64,000 bases of DNA, from NCBI RefSeq assembly GCF_001908205.1, contig NZ_LGHL01000020.1:25284-89283 (forward strand), written 5' to 3'. The translations under genes were made by a program, and so were the position numbers. This DNA is from Bradyrhizobium sp. NAS80.1. GTDB taxonomy: Bacteria > Pseudomonadota > Alphaproteobacteria > Rhizobiales > Xanthobacteraceae. The notes under the pieces are model-generated. The model worked only from the letters and a program-made list of their open reading frames with translations, had not been told where the DNA came from and did no database searches. Positions 8,735 through 17,722 of the stretch are shown here, piece after piece. Within the stretch, counting starts at the first letter, position 1, and each line of letters starts with the position of its first letter.

Positions 8735-9949
8735 CTACTCTTCAGGCGCGTTCTCGATCGGATCAAATCTGGATGCGTCGAGCCCGAGCAGATTCCATGA
8801 CTGCTGCATGTGCGGCGGCAGCGGCGCGGTGGCGTCGATCACGCCGCCGCGCGGGTGTGGAATGACGATGCGGCGCGCGAGCAGATGCAGCCGGTTTTGC
8901 AGGCCGCCCGGCAATTGCCAATTCTCGATGTTGAAATATTTGGGATCGCCGACGATGGGATGGCCGATATGTTCCATGTGGGCGCGGAGCTGGTGGGTGC
9001 GGCCCGTCACCGGCTTCAGCGACACCCAGGTCAGCTTGTTGCCGGCGGTCTCGACCACCGCATAATAGGTCACCGCGTGGCTCGCGCCCTCGTCGCCGTG
9101 CTGGGCGATGCGCATGATGGTGTCGTCCTCGCCCTCCTCCTTCGCGAGGAAGGTCGAGATGCGGCCCTGCTTGGGCTTCGGCAGACCCGGCACCAGCGCC
9201 CAATAGACCTTTCGCGCTGACCGCGAGCGGAACGCGCCGGTCAGGTGCGAGGCGGCAAAGCGCGTCTTTGCGATCAGCAGACAGCCCGACGTTTCCCTGT
9301 CGATGCGGTGCACGAGGCGCGGCTTCTGGCCCTTGGAATCGCGCATCACCTCCAGCATCTGGTCGATGTGTCGTGTCATGCCGGAGCCGCCCTGCACGGC
9401 GAGGCCGGCGGGCTTGTTGAGGACGAGAACGTCGTCGTCCTCGTAGATCGTCATCTCCTTCAGCGCGGCAAGCGTCTTTTGCGCGGCCTCCGACAGCGGG
9501 CCGGCTGCCTTCGGCGTGTCGAGCTTGAGCGGCGGAATGCGGACGCTCTGGCCCTCTTCCAGGCGGTCCTTGCTGTCGACGCGCTTGCCATCCACACGCA
9601 GCTCGCCTTTCCGGACGACGCGCTGGATATGCGAAAACGACAGGCCCGGAAAGCGCGCTTCGAGGAAGCGGTCGACGCGCATGTTGTTCTCGTCGGCCGT
9701 CACGGTGACGGTCTGAACCTTGGTCGGCAGCAACGCTTCGACCGGCTTTGCCGGCGCAGACGTTTCCAGCGCAGCTTTGGGCGCGCGCCGCTCAGCGCGC
9801 TCACCGGCAAAGCGCGGTGGCTTCGCACCCGGCTTGGCCCCCGAACGCGGCCCGGCTGTTTTCGCGCTGCGCGCCTTGAACGGGCGCGCTTCCTTGCGCT
9901 CATCGCGCGAACGGGGCTTTGGATCGGTTCTTTTGATGCGTCGGCTCAT
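8735..9949 (-). CDS. rluC: RluC/RluD-family 23S rRNA pseudouridine synthase
   Basis: This 404-residue RluA-superfamily enzyme converts specific uridines in 23S rRNA to pseudouridine. An S4 RNA-binding domain spans about residues 90-140. The catalytic motif H214-RIDRETSG-222 contains the active-site Asp217. Downstream elements ARKVYWALVPG and GRTHQLRAH complete the synthase core. The N-terminal ~75 residues are an Arg/Lys/Pro-rich extension absent from the E. coli enzymes (about 320 residues), probably a disordered RNA-binding tail. It follows rarA on the same strand after a 52-nt gap and may be part of a degQ-rarA-rluC transcript. RluC is favoured over RluD on overall similarity, but the target sites are not certain. 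Confidence 0.85.
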   Translation of the reverse strand: MSRRIKRTDPKPRSRDERKEARPFKARSAKTAGPRSGAKPGAKPPRFAGERAERRAPKAALETSAPAKPVEALLPTKVQTVTVTADENNMRVDRFLEARFPGLSFSHIQRVVRKGELRVDGKRVDSKDRLEEGQSVRIPPLKLDTPKAAGPLSEAAQKTLAALKEMTIYEDDDVLVLNKPAGLAVQGGSGMTRHIDQMLEVMRDSKGQKPRLVHRIDRETSGCLLIAKTRFAASHLTGAFRSRSARKVYWALVPGLPKPKQGRISTFLAKEEGEDDTIMRIAQHGDEGASHAVTYYAVVETAGNKLTWVSLKPVTGRTHQLRAHMEHIGHPIVGDPKYFNIENWQLPGGLQNRLHLLARRIVIPHPRGGVIDATAPLPPHMQQSWNLLGLDASRFDPIENAPEE

Positions 9950-10001
9950 GGATGCTTGCGTACCCTAAAAGCCGGCTGCCGTCACGGCGAAATGGCCGTT
10001 T

Positions 10002-11339
10002 CTAGCGCGAACCGCCCCGCTCCCTTCGCAGCTTGGCCCAGTAATCCAGCCGCTTGCGGATCTCGCGCTCGAAGCCGCGCTCGGGCGGGTCGTAGAAGGT
10101 CTGGCGGCCGAGGGCTTCCGGGAAATAGTCCTGGCCGGAGAAGGCGTCGGGGGCGTCGTGGTCATATTCGTAGCCGGTGCCGTAGCCTTCCGACTTCATC
10201 AGCTTGGTCGGGGAATTCAGGATGTGCTTCGGCGGCAGCAGCGAGCCGGCCTGCTTGGCGACCTGCATCGCCGTGCCGAAGGCGGTGTAGACCGCGTTCG
10301 ATTTCGGCGCGGTGGCGAGGTAGACCACGGCCTGCGCGATCGCGAGCTCGCCCTCGGGATGGCCGAGGAAGTCGAAGGCGTCCTTGGCGGCATTGGCGAT
10401 GACAAGGGCCTGCGGGTCGGCGAGCCCGATGTCCTCCACCGCCATGCGCACGACGCGGCGGGCCAGGAACAGCGGGTCCTCGCCCGCATCGAGCATGCGC
10501 GCGAGGTAGTAGAGCGCGGCATCGGGGTCAGAGCCGCGCACCGACTTATGTAGCGCCGAGATCAGGTTGTAATGGCCGTCGGCCGATTTGTCGTAGATCG
10601 GCGCGCGGCGTTGCAGGATCTCCTGCAATTGCGCGGCGTCGAAGATCTCGTCCCTGCGCGCGGCGCGCCAGACCTCCTCGGCGAGCGTCAGCGAGGCCCG
10701 GCCGTCGCCGTCGGCCATGCGAACCAGCACCGCGCGCGCCTCCGAATCGAGCGGCAGCTTGCGGCCCTCGACCTCCTCGGCATGCACGAACAGTTTTTCG
10801 ATCGCGGCCGCATCGAGCGAGCGAAACACCAGCACGCGCGCGCGAGAGAGCAACGCCGCGTTGAGCTCGAAGGACGGGTTTTCGGTGGTGGCGCCGACCA
10901 TGACCACGGTGCCGTCTTCCATGACCGGCAGAAAGGAATCCTGCTGGGCACGGTTGAAGCGATGCACCTCGTCGACGAACAGCAGCGTGCCCTTGCCCAT
11001 CTCGCGGCGGGCCCGCGCGGCGTCGAACGCCTTCTTCAGGTCGGCGACGCCGGAGAACACCGCGGAGATCTGCTCGAAATGCAGGTCCGTCGCGTCCGCC
11101 AGCAGCCGCGCCACCGTGGTCTTGCCGGTGCCGGGCGGGCCCCAGAACACCAGCGAGCCGAGCGTGCGCGTCTCCAGCATGCGCGTCAGCGCGCCGTCGG
11201 GACCGAGGATGTGATCCTGGCCGACAACCTCCGAGAGCGCGCGCGGGCGCAGCCGGTCCGGCAGCGGATGCGGAGCCTCGTGATCGAGCCCAGCAGCGGC
11301 AAAGAGAGTTGGCGTCTCCTGTGGTCGCTTCGGACTCAT
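10002..11339 (-). CDS. rarA: Replication-associated recombination protein RarA (MgsA)
   Basis: This 445-residue AAA+ ATPase of the RarA/WRNIP1 family acts at stalled replication forks. Walker A is G67PPGTGKTT75, Walker B is LLFVDEVHRFN (119-128), and sensor 1 is GATTENPSFELN. The C-terminal tetramerisation region has HYNLISALHKSVRGSDPDAALYYLARM and a YEYDHDAPDAFSGQDYFPE end typical of the family. Its ATG overlaps the stop of the degQ-type gene by 4 nt (ATGA), so translation is coupled to the protease gene. The first residues (about 1-25) include a short FAAAGLDHEAPHPLPDRLRP segment before the AAA+ domain. Confidence 0.93.
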   Translation of the reverse strand: MSPKRPQETPTLFAAAGLDHEAPHPLPDRLRPRALSEVVGQDHILGPDGALTRMLETRTLGSLVFWGPPGTGKTTVARLLADATDLHFEQISAVFSGVADLKKAFDAARARREMGKGTLLFVDEVHRFNRAQQDSFLPVMEDGTVVMVGATTENPSFELNAALLSRARVLVFRSLDAAAIEKLFVHAEEVEGRKLPLDSEARAVLVRMADGDGRASLTLAEEVWRAARRDEIFDAAQLQEILQRRAPIYDKSADGHYNLISALHKSVRGSDPDAALYYLARMLDAGEDPLFLARRVVRMAVEDIGLADPQALVIANAAKDAFDFLGHPEGELAIAQAVVYLATAPKSNAVYTAFGTAMQVAKQAGSLLPPKHILNSPTKLMKSEGYGTGYEYDHDAPDAFSGQDYFPEALGRQTFYDPPERGFEREIRKRLDYWAKLRRERGGSR

Positions 11340-12742
11340 CCGCCCAGCGTGACGTTGATCTGCTGGCCACCGCGCACCAGCGTGATGCGCCAGATCCGCG
11401 GGCGCTCGCCTGCGGCCTTCTCGAGGTCGCCGGTCTTACCGATCTTCTGGTTGTTGACCGCCAGAATGATGTCGCCCTTCTGGAAGCCGACACTCGCGGC
11501 CGCACTGTCGCTGCCGAGATCGGTGATCACGACGCCTTCGGTGTCGGCGTCCAGATGCAGCTCGTCGGCGACTGCCGGCGTGATGGTCGAGACCTTCGCG
11601 CCCTGGAACGGCGAGCGCGCGGTGACGACGAGTTCGTTGCGGCCGATGTCGGGCGCCGTCTCCAGCGCCACCGTCAGCTTGACCGGCTTGCCCCCGCGCT
11701 GCACGTCGACCTGCGCGGAGCCGCCGAGTGGACGCGTCGCGAAGCGGTAGTCGAAGGCGTTGGGATCGTCCACGGTCTGGCCGTCGATCCCGATGATGAG
11801 ATCGGAGGATTTCAGGCCCGCCTTCGCCGCGGGCCCGTTCTGCACCACGCTCGCGACCAGCGCACCGGTCGGCGAACGCAGGCCGAGGCTTTCAGCGATC
11901 TCGGGCGTCACCGCCTGCAGCTTCGCACCAAGCCATGGGCGCTTCACCGCCTTGCCGCCGCTCTTGGCGGAGGCAACGACGACGCGCACCATGTTGGCCG
12001 GGATCGCAAAGCCGATGCCTTGCGAGCCGCCGGAACGCGAATAGATCGCGGTGTTGATGCCGGCGAGCCGGCCGTTCATGTCGACCAGCGCGCCGCCGGA
12101 ATTGCCAGGATTGATCGCCGCATCGGTCTGGATGAAGAACTGGTAGTCGGTGATGCCGACCTGCGTGCGCGCGAGTGCCGAGATGATGCCGTGGGTTACC
12201 GTTTGGCCGACACCAAAGGGATTGCCGATCGCCATCACGACATCGCCCACCATCAGCTCGTCCGAATTGGTGAACTCGAGAGCCGGAAACTTCTCGCGGC
12301 TGTCCTTGAGGCGCAGCACCGCAAGATCGCTGCGGGAATCCTTCAGCACGATCTCGGCCTCGAACTCACGCTTGTCCGACAGCGAAACCTTGACCTGGTC
12401 GGCACCTTCGATGACGTGGACGTTGGTGACGACGAGCCCGGACGAATCGACGATCACGCCCGAACCGAGCGACCGCTGCACCTGCTCCTGCTGCTGGCCC
12501 GGTACGCCGAAGAAGCGGCGGAAGATCGGGTCGTCAAGCAGCGGATTGCGGTTCTGAACCACCTTGGCGGCATAGACGTTGACGACCGCCGGCTGCACCC
12601 GCTGCACGATCGGCGCATAGGACAGCCGCAGCTCGGCCGGCGACGACGGGACGCGGCGGTCCTGTGCGGCGGCCGGATTGAAGTGGGTCGTAAAGGCTAT
12701 GCACAATGCCGTGACGGCGGCGGTCCAGGTCGATCGAAACAT
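11336..12742 (-). CDS. DegQ/HtrA-family periplasmic serine endopeptidase
   Basis: This 468-residue protease has a signal peptide (residues 1-26, ending AAA-Q) and a trypsin-like domain with catalytic His109 (TNVHVIEG), Asp139 (RSDLAVL) and Ser215 in GNSGGAL. Two PDZ domains follow (about 268-360 and 380-465; the second has GVVITDLGSDSAAASVGFQKGDIILAVN). It should degrade or chaperone misfolded periplasmic proteins. The start at 12742 is chosen over a longer frame because it directly precedes the signal peptide and has a GAGAGGTAGGA-like binding site upstream. It is divergent from the porin gene and overlaps rarA by 4 nt. DegQ- or DegS/MucD-type assignment cannot be settled, but two PDZ domains argue against DegS. 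Confidence 0.92.
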   Translation of the reverse strand: MFRSTWTAAVTALCIAFTTHFNPAAAQDRRVPSSPAELRLSYAPIVQRVQPAVVNVYAAKVVQNRNPLLDDPIFRRFFGVPGQQQEQVQRSLGSGVIVDSSGLVVTNVHVIEGADQVKVSLSDKREFEAEIVLKDSRSDLAVLRLKDSREKFPALEFTNSDELMVGDVVMAIGNPFGVGQTVTHGIISALARTQVGITDYQFFIQTDAAINPGNSGGALVDMNGRLAGINTAIYSRSGGSQGIGFAIPANMVRVVVASAKSGGKAVKRPWLGAKLQAVTPEIAESLGLRSPTGALVASVVQNGPAAKAGLKSSDLIIGIDGQTVDDPNAFDYRFATRPLGGSAQVDVQRGGKPVKLTVALETAPDIGRNELVVTARSPFQGAKVSTITPAVADELHLDADTEGVVITDLGSDSAAASVGFQKGDIILAVNNQKIGKTGDLEKAAGERPRIWRITLVRGGQQINVTLGG

Positions 12743-13056
12743 TCCTACCTCTCGGAAAAGACGACGGAATATAGGCCCGTTCGCCCGCCAATAGAAGGGC
12801 GCCGGGCGGCAATAATCGGCCCCCTTCCAGTGTCTCCCAAATGCAAGCCCAGCGTGCGAAATGGCAATTTGCCCTGGGCCGCGGATTGGCATGACACGCG
12901 TCATCTTGCATTCTGGTCCACGGCGGATTCGGTTGCGGCGAATTTGCTTCAGTGGGAACCCACGCAACCGGGGCGCAGCGTCGCGGGGTAGTCATCGATC
13001 ATTCTTAGGCTCTCCGTTGCGACTTGGGGAAGTTCGTCAAACGATGGAGTCATGAT
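12743..13056. promoter_or_regulatory. Divergent control region between protease and porin genes
   Basis: This 314-nt spacer separates the divergent degQ-type and porin genes. I see two short dyads: GGCAATTTGCC at about 12863-12873 and ATGAC-N4-GTCAT at 12891-12904. Either could be a regulator site; neither matches a consensus I can name. The porin start is the GTG at 13057 with GGAG at 13046-13049. I cannot pick convincing -35/-10 pairs. Confidence 0.35.
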
Positions 13057-14658
13057 GTGAGCAGGACAAGAATTGCAGCCACGGCGATCGGTCTCGCCGG
13101 CGCGCTGGCGGCCTCGCAGGCCCATGCCCAATCGGCAAGCAACAGCGAACAGGAGATCGCGCTCCTGAAGCAGCAGCTGAAGATGTTGGAGCAGAAGCTC
13201 GACAAGCTCCAAAGTCAGACCGCGGCGAACACGGCGGCAACGGCGAAAGCCAAGGCCGAAGCAAAGGCCGAAGCGAGATCGGAGGCGAAGGCCGCGGTCG
13301 CCAGCGCCAATGCGGCGATCCCGGTCAAAGCCCCGGCACCGGCGTCCGGGGTCGTGGTGACGATGCCGAACAACCGGCCGACCATCTGCACCGCGGACGA
13401 ACAGAACTGCGTCGCCATTACGAGCCGCGTACACTGGGATGTCGGCGGTTACAATTATCGTCCCAACACGGCATCGACGGTGCCGCAACAGCTCGACAGC
13501 GGCGAGAACCTTCGCCGTGCACGTATCGGCATCGTCGGCAAGTTCTTTGGCGACTGGAACTACGCCCTGATCTATGACTTCGGCGGCTCGTCCGACGGCT
13601 TCGGCGGCACGGCGCCCGGCTCGCTGCCGGGCGGCGGGACATCAGGCGTCGAGAATGCCTATCTGAGCTACACCGGCCTCAAGCCATTCGGCGGCAAGAT
13701 GGCGATCGAAGCCGGCATCATGGACCTGGCCTGGACGCTCGACGAATCCACAAGCTCCAACGACATCCTGTTCATGGAGCGTGCTTCGGTTGGCCTCATC
13801 GCACAAAATATCGCAGCCGGTGACTTCCGTTCGGCCGTCGGCACCCGCTGGTGGAATGACCAACTCTGGATGGGTGCCTATGTCACCGGACCGACCACGG
13901 GCCAGATCCACTCTGCGTCCAGCGTTTCTCCGCCCGGCACCAGCGAGCAATTTGGCGCGGCCGTCCGTATCGCCGGCAATCCGATCAACGGTAACGGCTA
14001 CTCGCTGCATTTCGGTGCCGATGCGGAGTGGCTGATCCAGCCGCCGCGCAATCTGGTGACGCAGGCGCAGACGCTCACGCTCAGCGACCGCCCTGAGCTG
14101 CGGATCGATCCGACCAACCTGATATCGACCGGTGCGATCGCCAACGTTTCCGGGGCACAGGTCTACGGCGTCGAAGCGGCGGGGACCTATGGCCCGCTCA
14201 TCGCGCAGGGCGAATACTACTGGTTCAATGTCGAGCGCACTGCGAATACCGGCCTGCCGCCGTTCGGTGCGCCGAACCTGAAATTCGATGGCGGCTACGC
14301 GCAGGTCGGCTACGCGCTGACCGGCGAGACACGTGCCTACAATCCGGCGGTGGCCGCTTATGGCGGCATCAAGCCGGCGAATCCGTTCTCACTCACCGGC
14401 GGCGGCTGGGGTGCATGGGAAATCGCCGGACGCGTGAGCATGATGAACCTGAACGATCAGCTCGCGACGGCAGCCGGCATCGCGGGTGGACGGCAAACCA
14501 TCTACACCGCCGCGCTGAACTGGTACGTCAACAACAACGTCCGTTTCATGCTGAACTACCTGCATGGCGACATCTCCAAGCAGGCGAGCCCCACCTCTGC
14601 GGTGAATGCGGGCTCGAAGTTCGACGCGATAGCGATGCGGACCCAGGTCGCTTTCTGA
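13057..14658 (+). CDS. OprO/OprP-type outer-membrane porin with coiled-coil N-terminus
   Basis: This 533-residue porin has a signal peptide (ending AHAQ), then a coiled coil of about 60 residues (SEQEIALLKQQLKMLEQKLDKL followed by an Ala/Lys/Glu repeat), likely periplasmic and trimerising. A beta-barrel follows, with the characteristic RRARIGIVGKFFGDWNYALIYDF, amphipathic strands throughout, and a C-terminal phenylalanine (MRTQVAF). This is the phosphate-selective-porin (OprO/OprP) architecture common in Bradyrhizobium; selectivity is not predictable. The start is the GTG at 13057, with GGAG seven nucleotides upstream; an ATG-led longer frame from 13024 has a charged, non-signal N-terminus. 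A strong hairpin terminator follows. Confidence 0.88.
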   Translation: MSRTRIAATAIGLAGALAASQAHAQSASNSEQEIALLKQQLKMLEQKLDKLQSQTAANTAATAKAKAEAKAEARSEAKAAVASANAAIPVKAPAPASGVVVTMPNNRPTICTADEQNCVAITSRVHWDVGGYNYRPNTASTVPQQLDSGENLRRARIGIVGKFFGDWNYALIYDFGGSSDGFGGTAPGSLPGGGTSGVENAYLSYTGLKPFGGKMAIEAGIMDLAWTLDESTSSNDILFMERASVGLIAQNIAAGDFRSAVGTRWWNDQLWMGAYVTGPTTGQIHSASSVSPPGTSEQFGAAVRIAGNPINGNGYSLHFGADAEWLIQPPRNLVTQAQTLTLSDRPELRIDPTNLISTGAIANVSGAQVYGVEAAGTYGPLIAQGEYYWFNVERTANTGLPPFGAPNLKFDGGYAQVGYALTGETRAYNPAVAAYGGIKPANPFSLTGGGWGAWEIAGRVSMMNLNDQLATAAGIAGGRQTIYTAALNWYVNNNVRFMLNYLHGDISKQASPTSAVNAGSKFDAIAMRTQVAF

Positions 14659-14693
14659 TCTGAAGTCGCGCATTCCGTCGCCGAGACGCAAAA

Positions 14694-14720
14694 GCCGGGA
14701 GCGGCACGACCGCTCCCGGC
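14694..14720 (+). terminator. Rho-independent terminator after the porin gene
   Basis: The arms GCCGGGAGCGG (14694-14704) and CCGCTCCCGGC (14710-14720) are a perfect 11-bp stem with a 5-nt loop, followed by a T-rich tail (TTCCTTCTTT). It lies 35 nt after the porin stop. Confidence 0.85.
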
Positions 14721-14871
14721 TTCCTTCTTTCAGGCCGCGCGCTTCGGCACTAGTATCCAGACAGGGACTATGTCCCCGAATTTACAGTACTTGCCAAAGC
14801 GGAGCCAGCGGGACAGTTAGCAAGCCAAGGCGCCCAGCCTGAGCTAAAGCGCCATCTGATGGAGACAAGCC

Positions 14872-15885
14872 ATGAAGGCCGTCGGCTACAAGAAATCGCT
14901 TCCGATCGAGGATCAGGACGCGCTGATCGATTTCGAGACCGCGAAGTCCGAGCCCAGGGGGCGCGACATCCGCGTCGCCGTAAAGGCGATCTCGGCCAAT
15001 CCGGTCGATTACAAGGTGCGCAAGCGCGCCGCCCCGCCCGAGGGCGAGGTGAAGATTCTGGGCTATGATGCGGCCGGCGTGGTCGATGCCGTCGGCCCCG
15101 AGGTCACGCTGTTCAAACCGGGCGATGAGGTGTTTTACGCGGGCTCCATCCTGCGCCAGGGCACCAACTCAGAATTCCATCTGGTCGACGAGCGCATCGT
15201 CGGCAACAAGCCGAAGTCGCTCTCGTTCGCGCAGGCTGCTGCCCTTCCCCTCACCTCCATCACCGCCTGGGAGTTGCTGTTCGATCGTCTCGGCGCAGTG
15301 CCCGGAAAGAGCGTTGATCCGCGCACGCTGCTGATCACGGGCGGCGCGGGCGGCGTCGGCTCAATCCTGATCCAGCTCGCGCGCCGCCTTACCGGGCTCA
15401 CGGTACTCACGACCGCGACGCGGCCGGAGTCGCGGAAATGGTGCCTCGATCTTGGCGCGCACGCGGTCATCGACCACGCCAAGCCGATGAAGGAGCAGAT
15501 CGAGAAACTGAAGCTGCCGCCGGTTGCGCTGGTGGCGAGCCTGACCTTCACCGACCAGCACTACAAGTCGATCGCCGAGTTCATGGCGCCGCAGGGCCGG
15601 TTCGGCCTGATCGACGATCCGCCGGAATTCGCGATTGCCGCATTCAAGGGCAAGGCGATCTCTGTGCACTGGGAATCGATGTTCACCCGCTCCTCGTTCC
15701 AGACGCCAGACATGATCGCGCAGCATCATCTGCTCAATGACGTCGCCGACCTCATCGACAAGGGCGTCTTGCGCACAACGCTCGACCAGACTTTTGGCAC
15801 GATCAACGCAGCCAATCTCAAGCGCGCGCACGCGCTGCTCGAGAGCGGGAAATCGCGCGGCAAGATCGTGCTGGAGGGGTGGTAG
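14872..15885 (+). CDS. Zinc-binding alcohol dehydrogenase-family NADPH:quinone oxidoreductase-like
   Basis: This 337-residue medium-chain dehydrogenase/reductase has a GroES-like N-domain with SANPVDYKVR and GYDAAGVV, and a Rossmann domain with LLITGGAGGVGSILIQLAR (153-171). The cysteines and histidines that bind zinc in alcohol dehydrogenases are absent from the N-domain, so it is probably a zinc-free quinone or enone reductase using NADPH, despite the family name. A GGGAC-TAT-GTCCC dyad at 14764-14776, about 100 nt upstream, could be a repressor site; HxlR- or TetR-type control is common for this family but no regulator gene is adjacent. ATG at 14872 has a GGAGA site just upstream. Confidence 0.82.
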   Translation: MKAVGYKKSLPIEDQDALIDFETAKSEPRGRDIRVAVKAISANPVDYKVRKRAAPPEGEVKILGYDAAGVVDAVGPEVTLFKPGDEVFYAGSILRQGTNSEFHLVDERIVGNKPKSLSFAQAAALPLTSITAWELLFDRLGAVPGKSVDPRTLLITGGAGGVGSILIQLARRLTGLTVLTTATRPESRKWCLDLGAHAVIDHAKPMKEQIEKLKLPPVALVASLTFTDQHYKSIAEFMAPQGRFGLIDDPPEFAIAAFKGKAISVHWESMFTRSSFQTPDMIAQHHLLNDVADLIDKGVLRTTLDQTFGTINAANLKRAHALLESGKSRGKIVLEGW

Positions 15886-15903
15886 CGGCCGCAACGCAGG
15901 TGT

Positions 15904-15992
15904 GTAGGGTGGGTTAGCGCAGCGTACCCCACCTTTCGCTCTCAGCCTCGACGCAGAAATGGTGGGTTACGCCTTCGGCTAACCCACCCTAC
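15904..15992. repeat. Intergenic inverted repeat with GTAGGGTGGGTTAGC arms
   Basis: Perfect 15-bp arms GTAGGGTGGGTTAGC (15904-15918) and its complement (15978-15992) flank about 60 nt containing a second pair of TACCCCACC / GGTGGGTTAC half-sites. I know this GTGGGTTAGC element as a frequent intergenic repeat in Bradyrhizobium and Rhodopseudomonas. It lies between convergent genes. Confidence 0.75.
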
Positions 15993-16071
15993 GCTTCCAA
16001 CACGCCCTCGACGAACATCAGCCGCCGCTCCAGCGCCGTCTGCCGTAGCTTGGGCGCCTCATGCGCGGACC

Positions 16072-16860
16072 TCAAGCGATCGTATTGACGATGCCGCCCT
16101 CAGCCCGCAGCGCCGCGCCGTTGGTCGCGGACGCTTCCTTCGACGCAACATAGACCACCATATTGGCGATCTCGTCGACGCTGGCGAAGCGCTGGATCAG
16201 CGAGCTCGGGCGATGCTGCTTGACGAAATTGGCCGCGGCCTCCTCCACCGATTGCCCATTCTGCCTGGCGAGATCCTTCACGAAGGTCTCAACGCCCTCC
16301 GACATGGTCGGACCCGGCAGTACGGAATTGACGGTAACGCCGGTGCCGCGGGTGAGCTGCGCGAGGCCGCGCGCAACCGAGAGCTGGGCCGTCTTGCTCA
16401 TGCCGTAGTGGATCATCTCGACAGGAATGTTGAGGCCGGATTCAGATGAGATGAAGACGATGCGACCCCAATTGCGCTTGAGCATACCCTTCAGGTAAGC
16501 GCGCGACAGCCGCACGCCGCTCATGACGTTGACCTCGAAGAAGCGGCTCCAGTCCTCGTCCGGGATCTCGAAAAAATCCTTTGGCTCGAAGATGCCGGCA
16601 TTGTTGATGAGGATGTCGACCTCCGGCAGCGCCGATACAAGCGCCTTGCAACCCGCCTCGGTCGAGACGTCAGCGGCGATGCCGCGCACTTTAGCCCCCA
16701 CGCCTTCCAGCTTGCGCACGGCCGCGTCGACCTTGTCCTGACCGCGGCCGTTGATCACCACGCTCGCGCCCGAGCCTGCGAGACCCTTGGCGATGGCGTG
16801 GCCGATGCCGGCAGTCGAGCCGGTCACGAGGGCAGTCTTTCCGGAAAGGTCGATCTTCAT
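16072..16860 (-). CDS. SDR-family oxidoreductase
   Basis: This 262-residue classical short-chain dehydrogenase/reductase has the nucleotide-binding TGSTAGIG (13-20), NNAG (86-89), catalytic Ser138/139 (ISSESG) and Y152-xxx-K156 (YGMSK). The Arg39 after the second strand (INGRG) suggests NADP(H). The substrate is unknown. The C-terminus (GAALRAEGGIVNTIA) has the family's usual GG pattern with Glu in place of Asp. It is expressed from its own start, with an AGATAACGC upstream that gives no strong binding site, and lies convergent to the zinc-ADH-family gene across a repeat. Confidence 0.88.
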   Translation of the reverse strand: MKIDLSGKTALVTGSTAGIGHAIAKGLAGSGASVVINGRGQDKVDAAVRKLEGVGAKVRGIAADVSTEAGCKALVSALPEVDILINNAGIFEPKDFFEIPDEDWSRFFEVNVMSGVRLSRAYLKGMLKRNWGRIVFISSESGLNIPVEMIHYGMSKTAQLSVARGLAQLTRGTGVTVNSVLPGPTMSEGVETFVKDLARQNGQSVEEAAANFVKQHRPSSLIQRFASVDEIANMVVYVASKEASATNGAALRAEGGIVNTIA

Positions 16861-16945
16861 GCGTTATCTCCATTGATGCTGATGGAGATATCGGGCGGAG
16901 CTCAGGCTGTCGCAATCGCCGCTCACCAATCAGTGAGGCAAACAG

Positions 16946-16970
16946 AAAGCGGCGCCCGAGGCGCCGCTTT
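16946..16970 (-). terminator. Hairpin terminator after the exported unknown gene
   Basis: The arms AAAGCGGCGC (16946-16955) and GCGCCGCTTT (16961-16970) form a perfect 10-bp stem with a 5-nt loop. On the minus strand it is followed by CTGTTTG, so it can end transcription of the 17021-17551 gene. It could also work for plus-strand transcripts. Confidence 0.75.
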
Positions 16971-17020
16971 CAAGATTCTCGGAAAAGCTCTCGCCGCTTC
17001 CGCTTAACGCACCTGCGCCG

Positions 17021-17551
17021 TCACTTTATTTGAGCGGCCATCTGCTGGAGCGCCTTCCAGTCGAATTTCTCGGCGAGCGCCAGCGCTTCATCCTCAGAGA
17101 TGTTTTCATAGCCAAGACTGAACACGGCGCTCTTGCTCAACGCCACGATGAGCATGCCGGACTTGTCCGCGATGTTGTAACTCTTGAGCACCGGCATGCC
17201 ATTGATGGTCGTTGAGATCGCGTGACCTTCAGATGTCGAAATGTTCATCCCGCTCTCGACCTGCGGCAAGGCTCCGACGGCGGCCTGCCCGACCAAGACA
17301 GAAGCATGCAGCTGCCCCGAACCGCGCTCGTACTCGCGCGTTGCGGAGGTCATGCTTGCGTCGGACATTTGCATCGACATGCCTTCCGGCTTCTTGCCCT
17401 TCCAACCGTTCAGATCAATCAAAAGCGGCTCGAAGCGTTGAAACGGCTGGTCGGCGCGCACGGTTGAAAGTGGCCAGAAGGCCAACAGCGCCGCAAAAAA
17501 ACATAGAGCCCAGTATTGCGGCTTAACGAATATTCTCAATCTCATCTCCAC
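17021..17551 (-). CDS. Exported hypothetical protein
   Basis: This is a 176-residue protein with a signal peptide (QYWALCFFAALLAFWPLSTVRA-D). The mature domain reads PFQRFEPLLIDLNGWKGKKPEGMSMQMS, followed by a beta-rich segment and an acidic C-terminal helix. It lacks cysteines, metal motifs and lipobox. The general pattern suggests a small periplasmic protein of unknown role. The GTG at 17551 and the ATG at 17545 are both possible starts: GGAG lies immediately before the ATG (too close), so the GTG is kept, with low confidence in the exact start. It is a single-gene unit bounded by terminator hairpins on both sides. Confidence 0.68.
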   Translation of the reverse strand: MEMRLRIFVKPQYWALCFFAALLAFWPLSTVRADQPFQRFEPLLIDLNGWKGKKPEGMSMQMSDASMTSATREYERGSGQLHASVLVGQAAVGALPQVESGMNISTSEGHAISTTINGMPVLKSYNIADKSGMLIVALSKSAVFSLGYENISEDEALALAEKFDWKALQQMAAQIK

Positions 17552-17672
17552 TAGTCCAAAGCGCTATGACTCTTAGGATGAATCATCGCGCCTTAGGTTC
17601 AATGGCAACCCGTCGTGGCGCTAGAAATCCCGGGCTCGAAGGCGCGGATGCAATGCCCATGACCAAAAATAA

Positions 17673-17699
17673 AAAAGCGGCGCACCAGGCGCCGCTTTT
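17673..17699 (-). terminator. Terminator of the ribosomal protein operon (after rplQ)
   Basis: Perfect 11-bp stem AAAAGCGGCGC (17673-17683) / GCGCCGCTTTT (17689-17699) with a 5-nt loop. On the minus strand the stem runs into TTTTTTATTTTT, a very strong intrinsic terminator. It lies 24 nt beyond the rplQ stop and marks the end of the translation supercluster. Confidence 0.92.
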
Positions 17700-17722
17700 G
17701 ATTTTTCCAGATCGCGAAGAAC

